This document shows, piece by piece, positions 36,578 to 49,787 of a stretch of DNA of 64,000 nt (positions are counted from its first letter, which is position 1; each line of letters starts with the position of its first letter). Position numbers and translations under genes: made by a program. Location of the stretch: NCBI GenBank assembly GCA_003313425.1, contig NHZP01000010.1, forward strand, positions 1,302,001 to 1,366,000, in the 5' to 3' direction. Origin of the DNA: Pseudopyrenochaeta lycopersici. Its lineage: Eukaryota > Ascomycota > Dothideomycetes > Pleosporales > Pseudopyrenochaetaceae. A model generated the notes under the pieces. It was not told where the DNA came from. It made no database searches and worked only from the letters and a program-made list of their open reading frames with translations.

Positions 36578-37437
36578 ACTGAAAGCAGCACCTTATTTCG
36601 CGTCAAGGGGGCATTGGCTTGTGGTGGAGCGGCATGGGGACAGCCAAGGGCGCATTGTGGCATTTGGCCGTCGTGGGCTGACCACGCACATTTGCAAATG
36701 ACGTCGTGCTTCGTCGTCTGGACCCTGACTGTGTGCCCCCCTCCCCCACGGACGGTAGCTGAGATTCCAGCACCACCACAACACCAACGCGTGACGCAGA
36801 GAATCGCCCGTATTCAAAATATTTGACACGACGGCTGCCGTAGACTTGTGCCTCTGCAGTCGCCTTCATCACGTTCACTTGACTGAATCAACAATGTCGG
36901 CTTGGACTCACGGTTCCTTCAAACCGCGCATACAAGAGGCTGGCAATACCGCATCAGTCATGATTGGGTGCAGACGCTTGAGATGAGTGCGTTGAAGATG
37001 CTAGGCAATAGCAGAACAAAACTAGAAGATTTCAGTGAAGATAAAAGGTATCTATGGGTAAATGAAACAGTTGACGAAGGACCTGGATAGGCTTCAAACT
37101 TCGGGGAGGGAGATCATAGACTAAAACACGACAGTTTGGACTCGTTCGAATCAATAGCACCCAGTATATTTATGAGATTAGTTGCTAAAAAATTAGGATC
37201 TTTGAGAGCCCCGCGCCAAGTTTGGGCCTGGGGTTGCAGGACTTTTGCACTGAGTGAACGGCTGCCATGGATGGAGTGGCTTAGCAAACAGCATGAGTCT
37301 TTCCTGTTTGTCCTTGCAAGCTGTGCTCTTCATCCGCAAAGATGTTGGCTACGTTCTTCTTGAAGATCGGGGTGACGAGGGTCGATCGGCGGCGCATAGC
37401 AAATTGATGTCTATCGTTCATGTTAGCAATGACTCAT
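36578..37437. other. Intergenic, 860 bases, no gene seen
   Basis: Upstream of the Sac phosphatase gene and downstream of the glutamate decarboxylase stop. GC-rich near 36700-36800, otherwise featureless. Confidence 0.45.
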
Positions 37438-39471
37438 TCACTCAAGCTGAATATGGATCCAGGCTCGGAATGGTGATCCATACTCTTTGTGTTCTTGGAT
37501 CTTCTTCGCATCAAGTGCATCCAGCGTCTGAAGCGCGAGCTTGAAATCAGCGATGAGCGCGTCACATCGTGATTTAGTGAAGTCCTCGCGTACGACCACA
37601 CGAATCATCTTCATCTTCTCAGAGTGTGGGGCCATGGTGTAAGCTGGGACCACCCAACCGCGCTCACGCAGTTGATGAGCACTAACAAATTGTTAGCACT
37701 ATGTCTCTAGCTTTGAAGAGCAAGCCGAAACTTACACAGCAAACTCGTCATACTGCTTGCCGAGATCCTCATCAATCCTGCAAGCAACAAGAGGCAGTCC
37801 CTCACCACCCTTCTGGCTCATGATGATGAAACCTAACGATTCCAAGTTCACAGCTAGATAATCGGCCGTGCGTGTTAAATTCAGCATTATCCTCCTGTAT
37901 CCACGTTTACCAAGCCGAATGAGCTGATAGTACTGCCCAATAATCTGACTAGCACCACGCGAGAAATTGAGCGTGAATGACGCCTGATCTGCACCTAGGT
38001 AGTTGATATTGAACACGAGCTCTTGAGGTAAGTACTTGGGGTCACGCCATACGATCCAACCAACGCCAGGGTAGACGAGGCCGTACTTGTGGCCAGAGAC
38101 GTTGATGGAAGTTACCTTGGGGAGACGGAAGTCCCATAGTAAACCGGGGTTAACAAATGGTGTAACGAAGCCGCCAGACGCTGCGTCCACGTGGATGTCG
38201 ACATCAATGTTGCGCTCGACCAGGAGATCGTTGATGGCTTTGATGTCTTCGTACTCGCCCGTGTATGTGGTTCCGAGGATGGCGCCTGAGTCATTAGCAA
38301 GGACGTTGATGATGTCACGGGACTAAGAAATCGTACATATTCCTATCGTATTCTCATCACAAAGATCCACTGCTTCCTTTGGATCGATGACGTAACGCTC
38401 GGTTGTACAGTAAACATACTTCTCTTCTACATCAAAGTATCGACAAGCTTTCTACCAATGGTTAGTAGACATAAATCCATTGATAATCTTGTAGTACGGC
38501 GAACAAAGCTGAATGCTTACCTCCCAGCAGACTTGCACAGCCGAATTCATAACCATATTGGGCTTATCGTAAGGCTTGCCCTCAGCCTTGCGCTTATTCT
38601 GCCAGAGTTTCTTCATCGCAAGCACCCCCAACTGGCAATCATCAACGTGTTATTCAAACAGTACTATCTTTCTGTTACCTGCTTACCATGATAGCCTCGG
38701 AGGAGCCGATAGTAGAAGTACCAATGGTGTTTGCATCTGCTTCACTGGGCGCATTGAACAGTCTTGCGATCATAGAAACACAGCCTGTGCTCTTGTCAGG
38801 TTTTGTTCCTTGCAACGCTCCTTGTAATTCTCCTCGCTACAGTTGTACGTACGGTTTTGGATGTCTGCGCTGACCGGATACTCTTCGTAATCGATAAAGT
38901 TCTTGGAGAAGGCGTCGCTGTATAAGATACGTTATTCGCATGTTCGTTGGAATGGAATACTAAGGATTCAAGACTCAGACGTACACCATGAGCTTCTCGG
39001 CCTCATCTTCCTAAGCACAAGCATTAACATTGGCCGCAGAACAAGCTGGGGGATGAAGGGTGTACCATGTATGTAGTAACGAAAGAAGCCAAATTCAGTG
39101 TTGGGGTTCCATCAAGTGTGAGGTCATCCTTGATCATACGATAGGCTCTGTTGAAGCGTGAGCGTTCTTCTTTCCATTCACGGTCTAGATCCTGGGTTCT
39201 GGATATACGCACACTTGTGGAGGCATCTCGTGATCCTGTAGAGCTCCGATTAACTTCATGGCACTGTCGTCTTCAGATTGAGTACACGTACGGGCATCTC
39301 ATGCCTAGGCAGGTCTTCCGCAGCCCATTTACTGCCATACACGGTTGCCGCATAATCGTCGGCCTCATCCTCCTGAGACAGGTCGATCTTGCTCGTGCTC
39401 TCAATCTTTTCAAACTGGGCCTTCTCTTCCGCGACCTCCGCGATTGTTGCCACGCGGTTGATGTGCACCAT
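37438..39471 (-). CDS. Glutamate decarboxylase
   Basis: PLP enzyme converting glutamate to GABA and CO2 (GABA shunt, acid and oxidative stress). Ten exons: 39471-39292, 39235-39213, 39147-39066, 39010-38985, 38917-38853, 38784-38687, 38631-38521, 38451-38337, 38285-37736, 37681-37438; nine introns of 51-69 nt, and frame holds through all of them. Product 497 aa. Start [13 protein letters not shown]; the frame upstream has only a GTG. Family marks: [72 protein letters not shown], and the PLP lysine in [12 protein letters not shown]. Exons 2 (23 nt) and 4 (26 nt) are very small. The enzyme is slightly short at the C-terminus; a calmodulin-binding tail like that of plants is not evident. Confidence 0.95.
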
Positions 39472-40988
39472 CTTGTCGTACACAGCTAAACAACTTCTGC
39501 GGCTTGTTTAGTTAGAAGATCAAGTTGGAGTAAGAGAGAAGAAGGTGGGCAGAGCAAAATTAAGTAGTGAAACCAGTGGGCACGGCGTACTACCAGCTTT
39601 TTATCACTCAGCTCATGGCAGGATTACGTCTACAACTAGCTCCCTCCAGCTCAGCACACCTACCCCACCATGCCACCGCAGATGCATTGGGAACGCATCC
39701 TGCAAGCCGCCCACAGTCCAACGTGTCATTGCGGGATAATCGATGGCCTCGCCATCAGCCACCATTCTCCCGATCTCCAATGTCGCCAATTGTCTCTTTC
39801 TGGCCACGTCAAACGCCAGACACCTTGACGACCTCCACGGCCACAGCCCCGCGCCTGAGCGGGGCATGACTGACATTGCTAAGCATTTGCCTCCGAAGCT
39901 TGTTTTGCTTCGCGACCTTGCCCACTACACCGGCTTGTTAGTAGCTAGTCCTGGTGGAGCAGTGGGCTAACGTCTCTAGGATAGATCATGGCGGGGTCTA
40001 GAGGGATAGCGGGAGGGAGCTGGGATCGGTCAGGAACGCCCCAGATGACGCCGCCGATGCTGATCAACTGGCGTCTTCGCTTTCCTCCCCTGTACCTTGG
40101 GCAGAGTGGGCTTCAAATTGGTCTGCTACATTGATTCAGACCAGCTGCGCCTTCGACTCAGCTCGACCGCTTCATCGTGCAACAAGCCATCCAGAGAGCG
40201 CGGCTAAGTACACGTGTAATCACTATTCTGCGCCATATAGCCCCGGGTTCCCGTCGTAGATAGTGATTGGACAAGATTCAGAAGAGCTGAAAATTGGAGC
40301 TGTGGGTGCAGAACGGAGTCCTCGCATGAGGCGTTCGTCAGCTCTCTTGCTAGTGCTAGATGCTGCTATGCAAGACATGTGTCGCAAGGCAGTACAGATT
40401 CAAACTCAGCTATACGCAGTGGTGCACCTGTGATGTGTACTGCAGGCGGCTAACACTCATTGTACGTCTATCAAGATGTGGCTTTGTCGTGTATACTTTG
40501 ACCAGGACATTCTCCCCTCTTCCTGTCCTCGCACGTCATCATACAAACAAACCAGCCAGCTATGCGATGAATAACAAGTACACTAATGGAAAGCCAGCTC
40601 CAAATTGCCGTCAGATTGATGCAAAGAACAACGTGCGATGAAAGAACAAGTCAAACTTCCTCTCCGCAATCACGCTTACGCCTCGCTCGAAATGCTCAAA
40701 CCTACCCCATTACCATTACTACATGCCACACTGGCGAGCCAATTCTTGATGCGAAACTTCTTCCAAGTCTTGTTTTTGCAAATCCCTGGCACCAATACCG
40801 TCATTGTGTTGTGACATGACTCTCGTGTACTATATGTATGCTGGTTCCCGCACCTCTGGGAGGACATCTTCCTTTTATTGCTCATCAAATCTTTTTTTTT
40901 TGCATATCGCCCATGGGGCATGTTTCCAAATAGCTGTCTGTGCTGACATGTTCCTAAGCATCCAGATGCCATTCCATCCTACCAAACG
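39472..40988. other. Intergenic, 1.5 kb, no gene seen
   Basis: Upstream of the decarboxylase gene and downstream of the Zn2Cys6 factor. Overlapping ORFs of 75-100 codons occur on both strands at 39567-39970 but lack features, introns and family marks, so I leave them uncalled. Confidence 0.45.
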
Positions 40989-43799
40989 TTATATGATATT
41001 TGCGATGCTGATTCGGCTGGTGCTCGACGGTGCTGGGCTTGTGGTTGGTGCTGGCTTTGGGGGAGAACGGATCTCGGGTGCTAGTTGTACACGCTTTAAC
41101 GGATTGTGAGGCGGTGGATAGTACGTCGGTGGCTGTGCGGTTCTTGGCCGGTTCTCCTTCATTAATTGTCGTATCATGTGTTCGATTCTCCCCCAGTCAT
41201 CCCAATCAGTACAACTGTTCTCTGGCGAGCCAGATGCTACTCGCAGAGGCAGCGCGTCGCCCATTGGTTCGTCAAGCCCTTGAGGTCGAGTGGCACTGCG
41301 CGGGGATATCTGTGGCGATTTCGAAGACCCCAAATCGACACCTACCCAGACCCATGAGTGTTCCAAACTCCCTTGGGCATCGCCACTGACATATGCCATC
41401 ATCTCTTCGTCATGTTCTAGTTGTTGAGGGCTGCCACGCCCATTCCGAACGCGTTCTCCCAAACGATCCAAGAAGAACACAATGTTCCTGCCACAGGCAG
41501 CGTTGACTTGTCTCATAGACCCAATAGCGGTCATGAGATGCAAGCACATTAGCGCTGCATCGTAATCACTAGAGAAGCAAAGAATGAGAATACATCGCCA
41601 CAAGTGCATGCAGACTAAGTTGCTTGCGATTGGCGTTACTCTTGCATGCCAGCTCTTCTCAGACTCGGATTTAGACGGGTTATGCAACGCTCTGGAGATG
41701 TATTTCGCAGTTTCTTGAGCGATTGAAGTACATCGGCTAACTGCATCGGCTCGTTCTGCGGCACGGCAGACTGGTGTGAGATTGCGCCTGTAGAGATAGA
41801 AACGGGCGGAGAGCAGTGTTATGATGGATGGAAGTGCTGTAGCGTCGAGAGAAGCATTAGAGTCCAACTGGTGAGAATCTGGAAGCAAAGAATACTTCAG
41901 ACGGAACTGTCCTTCAAGGCTCTGTAGCACATGAGGAAGTACGACAGTAGACTTGAGAGCCTGGTGCAATTCTGCATATAGCCGAGTGATGTGGATGGTT
42001 GCAATAAAGCCAGTGAATGGTTCTACAGTGGCCTGTGAACGGAAAAGACCTTGAGGCTGGATATAGCGATCTTCGGCAGAGGCAGGAAGTGATATTTCGC
42101 AATCATTCTCGTGGATTATCATCGATCTGTTCGTTTCTAGGGACATTAATCTACACCAAAGTCAGTAATCCAAGAATGTGTGGTTTGTGAACGCAAAAGT
42201 ACCTATCTCGCACGTAGATCGCCCACCACAGTCTCCTCCTGACTTCGCCATCGATGGCCGACCAGCATTCGACTTCGGGACTTATTTGTAACTCCTGGGC
42301 TTCTCTGGCTGCGGAAGCAAGCCACATCGATGCAACGGGCTTTTTGTTGCTCTCTGCAGCAAACACACTTAACAAAAATGCCACCTGTGCATGGGTTATT
42401 GTAATTTCTTGTGACCAAGGCGTCAATGCCTGAGTCGCGATGTCGGCGAAAGCTTGGCCCTTTGGTGCTGCGTTGGGAGACCTACTAGGAGCAGTCACGT
42501 CCTGTAGACTGCCACACGCCAGAACAGCGAAGAAAAGTCCAATCCACTCGCGTGACGTCCCCTCAAAGCTCCTGAATGTGTACACTTCGTCCACTCCATG
42601 TTGGAATGTTGGCCAATGTATGACGGGATACCAAGCATGAACAGAGTCAAGGTAATTTCGAGAGAGCTGTGCGTAGTTCGCCCGCGGCGGTACTTCGGGA
42701 AATTCTGAATTCGGCTCAATAGGCCTACTGGGACATTGATGGGGCGTGCTGAACACTCCTCGACTGTACTCCCGGATGTTATTGCGAACATGGTCAAACG
42801 ATACCATAGCTGGTATCGACACACGATGAGGCACTGACACGATTCCAGCATGAGCCTCTGAATGTCGACGCTTAATTTCCATTTGCTCATTGTCCAAGGG
42901 CTCATAATCTGACGCCTTTGTTCGTAGTTGGGAGTTCATTTGAGTCAACTCGGCAATCTGACTTTGCAAATCTTGAACTTGTCTATGCTTGATAAGTATT
43001 TTCCTGTTTCGTTACCGGTCATAGACTTACTTGATGGATGACATGCGCCGATTGGTCTCCTTCGTGAACTGACACTTGTGATTGCGACTTGAACATTCTG
43101 AGCAAGCCGACGTTTCTGTGGCATCACACTGCAAGGCTGGTCAGCAAAGCTCGACAAACTACATGAACGTATCGTAAATTACAACGACAATAACGAACAG
43201 TTGCCTTCAGTACAGAAGTGACTCGCTCGGGGTAGTTCGATGCTAGGTATCATCAGAGTGAGCAAACTTTCAGCCGCGACTGCTTCGACTCTAGAAGAAG
43301 TGTCGAGAACATGTTCCTGACAGGTCAAATGCCACTGGCTGACAGAAGTGAGATCTGGCTGTTCTTCCTGGGCCGAAATCCTCCAATGATGGAGACTAGT
43401 CCACCCTAGATCGGCGTTCCTCTGTGCTTTTGGGAGCGGTTCACGGCTTACCTTGACTTTGCGCTCTCTGCAAGCATCGCACGAAGGATCTTTTCGCCGT
43501 TGTCTATACGCTCGCTTTTGCGCGTTCAGATTCGCAGACGAAATTTGAGTGGGAGAAATAATTAGACTGGGACCTTCATGATTCTGCGTCTCAGGTAGGC
43601 TTCCGGAGGCGGTACTTGGTGACGTGGAATGACTGTATGAATTAGAAGAGTATCCTGGTGATCTGGATCCTAATTGCGGCAGGCTAGGGGCAGTGAGTGT
43701 AGCCGTGCGAGCACCTGGTGGAGCTATCGCAAATGGGCTTGGTGGCGGTACCATGGTATGTGGAGAGCCCCCGCTCGATCCTGGAGGAGAGGTGCGCAT
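40989..43799 (-). CDS. Zn2Cys6 transcription factor with fungal-specific TF domain
   Basis: Nuclear DNA-binding regulator. Exons 43799-43452, 43128-43031, 42982-42203, 42150-40989; introns 323, 48 and 52 nt; product 795 aa. The zinc cluster is complete after splicing: CDACRERKVK from exon 1 joined to CDATETSACSECSSRNHKC from exon 2, spacing C2C6C7C2C6C. It is followed by QFTKETNRRMSSIKQVQDL, a coiled-coil start. The middle-homology region (about residues 220-560) contains YLDSVHAWYPVIHWPTF and RRLWWAIYVRDRLMSLE, typical of the fungal-specific TF domain. The N-terminal 95 residues are Ser/Pro-rich; the C-terminus is disordered. Start: the first in-frame ATG is 43799; the frame is open further upstream without ATG. 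Target genes unknown. Intron 1 is much longer than any other in the window. Confidence 0.9.
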
Positions 43800-46700
43800 G
43801 ACTATGAAGGGGACACCCGGATGTCGTTGGTCTGGATATGAGTTTCGAGTGCCCAAGCGATGGTGAAAGGGTGTTGCGACAGGATAGAGGAGCGGTAGGG
43901 AACAACAGGTAGTGTCGGCAGCAACCGAGCACGCCACTGTTCGGAGCTACCAACGAGACGAACAGCTCGTGGCACCGGTTGTGTGTGAGGGGCCAATTAA
44001 GATGGATCGTTTAGCACATAACGCTGCTTGGCTTGAGGGCGAGACGAAACGAGGAGCTAGAACGAGGATGATGAAGATGACTAACGAGGCTACCAGCTGA
44101 AGCGGAATACCCGTACATGCAAGTGACCCAAGAGCGGAATGTCGAGTGACTCGGGTATCAAAGCTGGAAGCGCAGAGGTCGGGTGCCCCGTGTCGCTTGA
44201 GCAAGTCTTGCTAGCCAAGCGCCCGGGACTGGTCCAAAGGAGCCCAAGCGTGAGATGACAACCAACACACCAGGTTGCCCGTAACCCCGGAAAGGTTTCG
44301 CAGAAGGGCCTAATTCATATGGTGGCTAATTCTCCACGGTTGGGTGAGGTAAAAGGTGCTTTGGAAGACGACCAGGGGTAGCAGTGAACGCAACAAAAGC
44401 GGGCAGCGCTCGGCGATGAGCCACTGAAGGAATCACTGTCAATTCAGGGTTGTGGTGTGGAGCAGATCCCCAAGAGTTGACGCTGTGGCGGTGATCAGCT
44501 CGAATTCCGACTGTACTAGGAGTAATCGCCCGGCAAACCTTGGTAAGACGATTCAAGAACTGGGCCTAGTCGCCACTACCTTTCGATACCGGTTGAGTGC
44601 AATGAATAAAGCAGGGGGATTGGTCTGCGTTTCCCCCGCGGAACGTCTTACCTTGTGATGGGGGGTTCAGGCTAGAGGAGAACATAAGAGACCTGGTCAA
44701 GGTTTCCGACGTACCGAGCAGAAAAAGGCTTAGAGAGGAATGTTGAACAACAGAGAGGTGGTACTCATGCATTTGACATACCGATAGTCCCGAGGATGGG
44801 AAAGCTTACTGCAAGTTGAACGGGCCACGAGTGCCTAGAAAATACTATCGCCCCCCATCAAACGGTTGGGCCATTACATGTCATGCGCAATAGGGAGCTT
44901 GTGCATGGTGAGATCTGCCCAATGGCCCGTTATACGTATTGGTAAAGATGCCTCAACGCCTGGAAACGCGCGAAGCGATGGTTCTAACTCGCCTGGCAAT
45001 AGCGGGTTGATGGCTCCGTAGTTGCGTCGGATGTAGATCCGGGCGGTTAGTTCTAGAGGCCTTGATGGAATCAATCTTACTGGGATCTGACGAGGTGATG
45101 GTTTCAGTGTTGATCTCTTCGTTGCCTGATTGCGGGAACAGGTCACACAGCTCCTCCCAAAACGACAATGGTAAACCGATTCGGCGACAAGCAGCCGTAA
45201 GGGGGACGCTGCATGTGGGATGTCTCTTCGCTAACGCCTGCACCATGGCGAGAGCACACGGCTGGAAGCCTGCAGCACGAGATTTCCTTCGGTTGAACTG
45301 GTCGGGGGGCTGGATGGGACGACGGCGGGCGAGGCGCAGAGGCGATTGTAGGTCGCCCACCCGCAAGGGCAGGCTGCCTCATGGTAGTGGACCACTACCG
45401 AAGCCGCATGAGCCCAGCCTATGGGAGCTATGAAAAGCACAACCTGCAGGCGCAAATTTTCGGCATGCGGCGAGCCACAGCCGTTCCAGTTACCGTGAAG
45501 ATTCCGATTTGTTGACGCGTCTGGCGTGCATGGAGGACAGCGGGATGTCACTTTGAAGCCAAGTCAAATTTCGCCAGGTCGATGGAAGCTGCTCATTTCC
45601 GTGAGGAGGGTTCAGCAGGCTTCCAGCCAACCGTTGTTGGACCACCGGGATACTGTTCAGCCAGCCAGCGTTGGCGAAAGACACAATCCCTGCCCTCGAG
45701 TCGTCAACCTGTGTGGCACCGCCTGGAAAAAACGTGCTTTTCCCCACGTTGCAGCGCGTGTCCGCACCCGTCCCGGATAGCCCCACAGGGCTCAAAGAAC
45801 ACGACCCGACTTTCTAGCCTGTAGCCAGTTCTGGCGGTTCACCTCTTGGCATGGAGGCCACAATTTAAGCCCAGCCTGCACATGGGAAACAAGATGCCGG
45901 TGCGAAGCGACCAAAAACCTGGTTGGTGTGGGATCAAAACATGGTGCCAACTGCCGACCCGCCTTCTAGACCACAGTGCTAGTCCTCGCCACTGGCTCTT
46001 GACAGCTGCCGAGTATCAAGCGTACGGATCTGGTGCCGTTTGAGGCTTTCGCCGGACGTCTCAGGCACATTGCTATGCTTTCCACACACGGCAGGATACA
46101 ATGCTGCACCATGCGCACGAGCGAGCACGACTCTTGGGCGCCTGTGGCATCGGATGAGGAGATATCGATCTGCCTGTGCAGATACGATGTCGTTAGTTGC
46201 ATGGCCTGACATGTGGCCCATGGTTGTGGTCCTTGATGTCAACAATTTTCGAGCATTTTGTGTCTTGTGCCTCGTCGCTTGTGCTGCATGGAAGGGTACG
46301 TAGCAAAAGGTCGCATCCGATGGCTGCTGTCGATAATTGATTTAATGCTGTGCCTCTGCTCTGCGTTCAGGGCAGCTCTGCATCCAGTGCAGCTCTGCGC
46401 CCAAGTGTAGCCTGCAAGTTTTCTGGCAAACCACGTGAGCGATCTGCAGGCCTGATCGCTCATGATTGCGTGGCCCCTGGACGGGTCGGCAGCTTCCGCG
46501 TCTGGAAGGCAGCCGATAGACAGAAGTTGGAGAATAATTGCAGTGCTGGAGAGTCGAATCGACGTGACTTTCCACCCATCAGCATCCAAGGCAAGGACCG
46601 AATGCATGCCTTGGCAAACCCGGAGTTGAGTGCTGCGACCGGGATGGCCTCCTGATCGGCTCTCCGATAAGACGCCGTTGAAGGCCACAGGCTAATATTC

Positions 46701-47502
46701 CTCCGAAGATCACTCGCCTCGCCGTTTCCACCAGCGAAGATCGACAGCTGTTCGTCCCAGACAAGGCCTTGCACAGCCTCCTTTCAGAAGCTTGGTCGTG
46801 CAAGAGCTTCGACGCGGACGGACAGATGGATATGGGCGCACACTGAAATCATCTTGACTCTTGACTATCAGTGGCAATTTCGGCACGCGCAACGGCCCCC
46901 ATCCGGGCACGCCAGGGCTAGATGACCGCCTGAAACAGCTCATGGCGACGATCGTTTCTCGAGGGTCTTGAACCCTGCGAGGTTGAGGCCTTGTACCCGT
47001 GTGGTAGAGGCGACTGGCACCCCTGCGGTTGAAGCCCGGGCAGAATCATGATGCTTGGAGCATGCCAGCCCGACATGTGTCTTCGGCGTACGCCGATTAG
47101 ACTGACACCGAAGTCGGCTGCCGTTCTCGTGTCGCCTGTAATACGCGTTCCCAGTCGCGTCCTGCTGAACCCTGAACCCTCTGTTGAGCTCTACAGGGAG
47201 AGACATGTCTCACAAATCGGGCGTCACAGTCTCCTATTATAGATACCGACATGGCGGCGTACAGAAACCCGAGAACCTTAACTCGACTACTGCAGCACCT
47301 CTTTCATGAACGACAAATGCCTGCACGATGCGGCCATGATGACAGTAGAAAATTCGGTCCTGAATCCAAATGACATAGCCCTGGAAAGTGAGCCGTTGTC
47401 TTCTCACCAATTGCGGATTCATAGAATGAGTCAGTCTACATTAGCGACAAGTCTAACATCGACGTGTACGCCTTCCGTTCTTGCGTCTCTCCCTTCGATT
47501 GT
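43800..47502. other. 3.7-kb interval with no recognisable gene
   Basis: Longest gene-free stretch in the window, roughly GC-balanced and not AT-degraded. Many short overlapping ORFs on both strands (longest about 150 codons, minus strand 46239-46688), none with family motifs, signal peptides or convincing splice partners. No tRNA B-box, no long repeat and no transposon end noticed. It could hold a non-coding RNA, an extended promoter of the Zn2Cys6 gene, or an old degraded insertion. Confidence 0.45.
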
Positions 47503-48470
47503 TCATAGCTTTTCCAGTCTATTGCTGCCCCAAATCTTGCCTCCATCAAGCACGAGCGTATCTCCATTGACATGCCCTCCCGCTCTCGAGCTCAAAAATA
47601 CCACGGCCGCAGCAATATCCTCAGGCTTGCCCACGCGTCCATTCGGATTACTCTTACCCAGTGCATCCTCGCCACCACTCCGCTCCATCAACACAGCCGC
47701 CATCTTTGACATGAAGAAGCCGGGCGCAATGCTGTTGACCAGGATGCGTCGAGGCCCCAGCTCAATGGCAAGGTTGCGTGCAAGGTGCAGCACAGCCGCC
47801 TTGGAAGCAGCGTACGAATAAGCACCTGATTCACCGATAGAACCAACTCCAATACCTGCAACACTGCCAGTCACGATGACGCGGGAGGGGTCTTCCACTG
47901 TAGCGGCTTTCTCCAGAAGAGGTGCGAATCTGTGTCTGATTAGCTCAAATCCTGAATCCAAGCAACAGGAAAGACAAACTTTTGAATTGTAAAGAAGACA
48001 CCCTTCACATTCAGGTCCATAACCCTATCCCAGCCATTTTTTTCGTCAGTCTTGTCGAATTGCGCGCCCCAGGTCGCGCCTGCGTTTGCGAAGAGAATGT
48101 CCACGTGATCCGTGTGCTTCTCCACCTCTTTGACTAGTCTGTCGATCTCAGACAGCTTGGAGCTATCAGCGGGCACAGAGTATGCTTTTGCACCTGGCTG
48201 TTTGTTCGGCAGCGCATTCAGAGCAGCGACAGCCTCGTCGCACGCGCTGGCTTTTCGGCTGGTAATGAACACCTTTGAGCAGCCTGCTTGGAGAAGCCTG
48301 CAACATTGTCAACAACGCCGACTCACGCCTGATTCAGCTTCAATTACGCACCCTGACGCAGCATGCAAGCCCAAACCCCTCGATCCACCGCTCACGACGG
48401 CGACTTTGCCCTTTAAGCTGAAGATGTTTGCAAAGTCCTGCAGCTTGACGTCTGATTCTGCGGAAGCCAT
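47503..48470 (-). CDS. Short-chain dehydrogenase/reductase (RhlG/3-oxoacyl reductase-like)
   Basis: NAD(P)-dependent oxidoreductase of 287 aa. Exons 48470-48352, 48297-47980, 47929-47503; introns 54 nt (GTGCGT..CAG) and 50 nt (GTTTGT..CAG, a weaker donor). Joins give AASG-LLQAGCSKVFITSRK and FTIQK-FAPLLEKAATVED. Marks: VAVVSGGSRGLGL (cofactor loop), ILFANAGATWG, VTGSVAGIGVG (Ser), YSYAASKAA (YxxxK), and C-terminal GDTLVLDGGK. Start MASAESDVKLQDF. The next gene upstream (DUF1989) runs in the same direction. The exact substrate is open; beta-ketoacyl compounds are typical of relatives. Confidence 0.92.
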
Positions 48471-48768
48471 TGTGACCTAGATATCCCTTCTAACACAGAT
48501 GATTGTAGAGTGGCCGGTGCGCAATGCTCTAGAATAGAGTATATCAAGATATTTTGAAGGTGAAGGAGGTTGTTCTGTTGTTGCTCTTATTGCTGCCTCG
48601 GCGCAGACGATTAGTTATGTACCGAGGCTGGAATCCTACGCTAACTGAGAGGGGTAACAAGATCGCATAATACTAGTAGACACCTTAAGCAATAAGCCAT
48701 GACAGCGTCTTTAAGTGTGCGAGTAATCGAGACTGCTTGTATGGCATGCTATACTAAATTCAAGGCTT

Positions 48769-49787
48769 CTACCTCTCACCCTCTGGAATTCGCATCCCAT
48801 GCACACCGTTATATGCGCTCCTATCTGGACTCTTCCACCCCCTCAACACATCTTCCCTTGCACCTTCCTTGATCTCCCAGACTTCGACCTTGATAGGCCG
48901 GCAGGTACTCTTCATATCCTTCTCTTCTCCGCCAGCAGCACCTTCATCAGCCTGATGCCAGCCCCACGCACTTAAATCGCCGCCAGGACAAGTACTGAGT
49001 GCGCACAAAAGGTCTTGCTCTGCAAAGAAATCGATAAAACTTTCCTTGGTCGCGGGACTGGCTTCCATGAAATATCGTCCCTGGGAATCAAGGCCCGTGA
49101 CTTGGAATACATTCAGCACGTCGTGGACGTCATATTCTGTTAGGCCAAAGGGAAGAACGGCGCGGACGAGGTTAGAGTGGCAGTGGAAGTCGTATGACGC
49201 TCCCGTGAGCATGTTAGACACTGATTTCATTCTTAGCAACCCCATACGTAGAATAATGGGGCGTTGGAAGACGTACCATAAGGATCACACCTCGTCCCTA
49301 GCAAGTCATGGCACCTTCCTCCCCACTTTGTCACTCCTCCCCTCTCATCCCTCGTTTCTTCTCTGCCACCATTCTTCGCATCGCCAGGCCCATTTTTGAT
49401 CTCACATCCATCCCTGATGATCCCACAAAGCGGCCTCATAAACGGCAAGTTACTCCATAATCTGTCCCCTTCAATCATATGGCTTCCTTGGAGCTGGCGA
49501 GTTCGTGCTGCCCAAAAGCGCTCCCGGGAGTCGTGAGCATTCCAGATATTCAAGTCACCGACTTGAGGGCCCTCCGGTGTACTCAGTCGCCATATCTCTC
49601 CTTTGCCGACTTTCCACGCCTTGCCGCTCCTTGGAGGGACCACAAACTCTTCCTTTTTGATTAGTTGATCTTTTGCCAACCCTCTCAACCGTTCATACAA
49701 TTCCTTTGGCGGGTGCAATGGCGAATCTGCCGATGTGGGGAAGTATGCGGGTGCTGGAGGAACGTTGTTTGTACTGTTTGCAGCCAT
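48769..49787 (-). CDS. DUF1989 (urea carboxylase-associated-like) protein
   Basis: Exons 49787-49277 and 49220-48769; the 56-nt intron (GTACGT..CAG) joins TRCDPY to VSNMLTGASYDFHCHSNL. Product 320 aa, start MAANSTNNVPP (a longer frame has only TTG). Conserved marks of the DUF1989 domain: VPPRSGKAWKVGKGEIWRL, EGPQVGDLNIWNAHD, QLQGSHMIEGDRLWSNLPFMRP, then CHSNLVRAV, LNVFQVTGLD and a Cys-containing CPGGDLSAW. Bacterial relatives sit beside urea carboxylase or ethanolamine genes, and a role in amide or nitrogen metabolism is suspected, but the biochemical activity in fungi is not established. Confidence 0.88.

Noticed and set aside
46239..46688. 149-codon minus-strand ORF in the long gene-free interval
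   Set aside because: Overlapped by equally long ORFs on the other strand; no motif or signal peptide.
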